A stretch of DNA of 64,000 nucleotides from Brienomyrus brachyistius (Eukaryota; Chordata; Actinopteri; Osteoglossiformes; Mormyridae): contig NC_064537.1 in the NCBI RefSeq assembly GCF_023856365.1, positions 8,382,324 to 8,446,323 of the forward strand, given 5' to 3'. The notes beneath the pieces are model-generated. The model did no database searches and was not told the DNA's origin. It saw only the letters and a program-made list of their open reading frames with translations. The position numbers and the translations under genes were made by a program. This document shows, piece after piece, positions 61,631-64,000 of the stretch (the first letter of the stretch is position 1; every line of letters starts with the position of its first letter).

Positions 61631-63702
61631 ATGCCCAGAGGCGGTAAGTACTGATTCGGGTCGCTGAAAGACCGGTCGATGTATTCCCACATTTTTCTGT
61701 AAGCCTGTGATTCCGTCGCCTGCCGAAACGGTTTTAAAAATGGAAGTATACAGATACATAAAGGTTACATTGTGTCGTTTGTGTCAGACAGGTTATTTAG
61801 ACGAGATTTTTACTATGCCTCGTATAAAAAAACAATGGTAGAAATTTTCGTTAATTAGTCTCCAAAGTATTCTGATTAAATAGGTTCATTTATTTCCCAC
61901 TACTTCATAATTGAAGGCGATTGATACAGAGCTGTTAAGCCCTGGTTATACAAAGTCATTAATGGCATTTTTCTTTCGGTAATGTCATGATACTTCGCCC
62001 ACGAGCCTGCTGATCCACAGCGTGGCTCCTTTTTTGTCTCGATAAGTACTAGAAGCATTTTCCCGGATCGGATAGTATGTGCCTCGTGGAGACGGTGCGT
62101 CCGGGGAAGATGATCCATCAGTCCTCAGTCATGTTAAACCAGCTTTTAATTTCCCCCGGTTTCTCACGTCGTATTCGCTGATTGTGTTTAACTGTCGCCG
62201 ATCGCAGGAAAGAAGGGACACAAGGGCAGGTCGAAGCAGTTCAGCAACCCCGAGGAGATTGACCGGCAGATGCGAGCCCAACGAGAAAAGGTACGAATAG
62301 GACTGCAAATCCGTTGACTGCGATCGCAGTTTATATGTATGAGTTGTTGTTGTGCAGTAATACTTTTACTCTCGGCATTTATCTGGCTGTCGTTCGACAT
62401 CTACCAGGAATATAAAATCGTACAAATTATGGTTTATAACCATAGCGTTTATTTATATTTGCAAGGAGGAGAATGGCGATGAAGAACCAGAAAATTCATC
62501 GGAGTCTGATAAGGAGAGCAGCGATGAGGACTGTGAGGTGAGAGGCACCGTGCTGGCTCTGTGTGGGTTTCTGAGTGGGATATACGTCATGAATGACGTT
62601 CTGAAGGTTTTTTTTGTTTTGTTGCATGCACATTAGCTTAGAGTCACTCAGAGTTCATTGCTATTAATGATAGTGGGATTTTTTTCCCTTGTCAAATGCA
62701 TTGTATCGCTGCAACTGTCATTTGTGAATTACAAGGCTGAAACAATAGATCAGATATCACATGTTAGTGGGTGTGATGCATTCTTTTATAACGCAGATGT
62801 AGCGTTTGCCGTTTGTGTAACAGGTGTCGATCACACACTAATGATCTCTCTTCTGACCTCGATCAGCAAAAGAGAAAGGGGGTGGAGGGACTGATAGAGA
62901 TCGAGAATCCTAATCGCATCTCGCAGAAGAACAAGAAGATTCCTGAGGTGGAGGCGAGCGCGCCCAAGGAGCTCAGTCGTCGGGAGAGGTGACCTGCTTG
63001 GATATCTCCGGGATATAGTAACTGTGGCCATGAACTGACGTTTTTCTCCCTGACGCTCTGCACTGACCGCAGTCATGACATTGGTGCACCCCCACCCTTA
63101 ACAAAGTGGAAACGAAGTTTAGTGTCCTTTGCTCGCCCCTTTGACAGTCGTTTGTAGCTTCTTGATGTTTTTTCGACATTTAGGTTCAACTTGTAACTGT
63201 TGTTCAAACTCGGCGCATGAAAACACATGGGCGGGTCCCGCGTTACGCCTTAATGACGGGGCTCTGCTCCCTGAGGCAGGGAGGAGATCGAGAAGCAGCG
63301 GGCCAAGGAGAGGTACATGAAGCTACACCTGGAGGGGAAGACGGAGCAGGCCCGAGCCGACCTCGCCCGCCTGGCCATCATCAAGAAGCAACGCGAGGAG
63401 GCCGCAAAGAAAAGGGAGGAGCTTAGGAAAGGTGCGTGGTACCACCCGCGTGCCGTGCGCCGCCTGCAGGAATAATGCGTACCGCAAGGACGCATCAGTG
63501 CCACTGCAGGTGCAGTAGACGGAAGAAATGTACTTAATGTCATAAATATACAATTGTACTGATTTAGTATTAAGACCGAACTTTAATGAGCGATTTCTCG
63601 TGTATTTCGTGCCTCTTGACACTGCCCTAAAATATCCCTCCATCCCTCCCTCCCGTTACTGTTTCAGAAAAGGAAGTGGAGGCTACAAAGGCTAAACGCT
63701 AG
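61631..63702 (+). CDS. pdap1: 28 kDa heat- and acid-stable phosphoprotein (PDGFA-associated protein 1), six exons
   Basis: Coding exons are 61631-61643, 62208-62290, 62466-62537, 62867-62988, 63280-63431 and 63668-63702. All introns are GT-AG and all phases join in frame, giving 158 residues and a TAG stop. The start is ATG at 61631 (context gaaaATGc), beginning MPRGG. Recognition rests on the basic Gly/Lys N-terminus, the NPEEID motif, an acidic Ser/Glu/Asp middle (exon 3, a plausible casein kinase target), the signature [17 protein letters not shown] (start of exon 4), [15 protein letters not shown] across the exon 4/5 junction, and a highly charged helical stretch with [16 protein letters not shown]. 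These are hallmarks of the PP28/PDAP1 family (casein kinase substrate domain). Mammalian PDAP1 is about 181 residues; this one is shorter mainly at the C-terminus, ending TKAKR. The family is a cytosolic phosphoprotein first described as binding PDGF-A; its biochemical role is not settled. Teleosts often have two paralogues and I cannot tell which this is. Confidence 0.93.
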
Positions 63703-64000
63703 CTGCCCGCCCCCCCCCTGTGAGGGTGTGACTTCTCAGGGGGCCAGGGTGGTTGTCACGGGGAGATGGCATTGAAGTGTTCCCAAGTCCTCGCCAGCCT
63801 CCTTCTCCTCCTTCTCCTCTGTGGATGAGAGTAGAGCACATTTTGCATCTGGGGAATAAGGAAGGCATTTGACATCAAAGCTCACCATTGTCTTCACCTC
63901 CACATCACGCGAAACATTTTTAACTCCCCCCCCCCCCCCCCCCCCCCCGAATGATTCACCTTACTGCGTTAATGCTGCTGGGATACATTGCTGGCTCCTC
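63703..64000 (+). other. pdap1 3' UTR or downstream flank
   Basis: Follows the stop codon. It contains a C9 run just after the stop and a CT-rich patch (about 63,790-63,822). No AATAAA signal was seen before the window ends, so the transcript end is not placed. Confidence 0.6.
63926..63948. repeat. C23 homopolymer
   Basis: An uninterrupted run of 23 C between taact and gaatga. The length is prone to sequencing or assembly error, and the run is a possible G-quadruplex former on the opposite strand. Confidence 0.95.

Noticed and set aside
62831..63643. Open frames on both strands overlapping pdap1 exons 4 and 5
   Set aside because: They are shadows in other frames or read through introns. The spliced pdap1 model explains the coding signal with consistent phases.

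Overview
The window looks like vertebrate, most likely teleost fish, genomic DNA. Three things point that way: a spliced six-exon pdap1 gene with GT-AG introns, a tRNA-headed SINE with an ATGG-type tail of a kind familiar from bony fish, and a very large tandem tRNA array of the sort seen in fish genomes. Nothing suggests prokaryotic, plasmid or viral DNA.

Region 1 (1 to about 59,130) is one uninterrupted tandem array. The unit is 265 or 266 bp. Every unit carries a minus-strand tRNA-Leu gene of 111 nt: a 38-nt 5' exon, a 27-nt intron after position 37, and a 46-nt 3' exon ending in A73. I count 222 whole loci plus one cut by the left window edge. By direct reading, 182 have anticodon CAA (including the cut one) and 41 have anticodon TAA. 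The TAA genes share the CAA gene body, including its intron, and differ at base 34, so they look like anticodon-switched copies scattered among the parents. Most copies keep an A box, a consensus B box, all seven acceptor pairs, a long variable arm, and a T4 Pol III terminator about 40 nt past the 3' end. Some carry lesions, and several lesion classes have spread to many copies. Multi-unit blocks are themselves duplicated; the clearest is a 23-unit, 6,106-bp block at 11,656-17,761 repeated immediately at 17,762-23,867 with only a few differences. The right edge (58,490-59,130) holds decayed copies; the left edge is outside the window.

Region 2 (59,131-61,630) is noncoding. It holds one SINE (about 59,315-59,628, minus strand) and otherwise no recognisable gene.

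Region 3 (61,631-63,702, plus strand) is a complete pdap1 gene (28 kDa heat- and acid-stable phosphoprotein), 158 residues from six exons. The window ends in its 3' flank, which has a 23-base C run.

The array and pdap1 are functionally unrelated as far as the sequence shows. The array would supply tRNA-Leu for UUG and UUA codons if transcribed, and it places over 200 potential TFIIIC sites beside a protein-coding gene. In the tRNA entries, + strand offsets from each start are: 3' exon 0-45, intron 46-72, anticodon 74-76, 5' exon 73-110. 'No lesion noticed' means none was seen on reading acceptor, A box, anticodon arm and T arm; no folding program was run.
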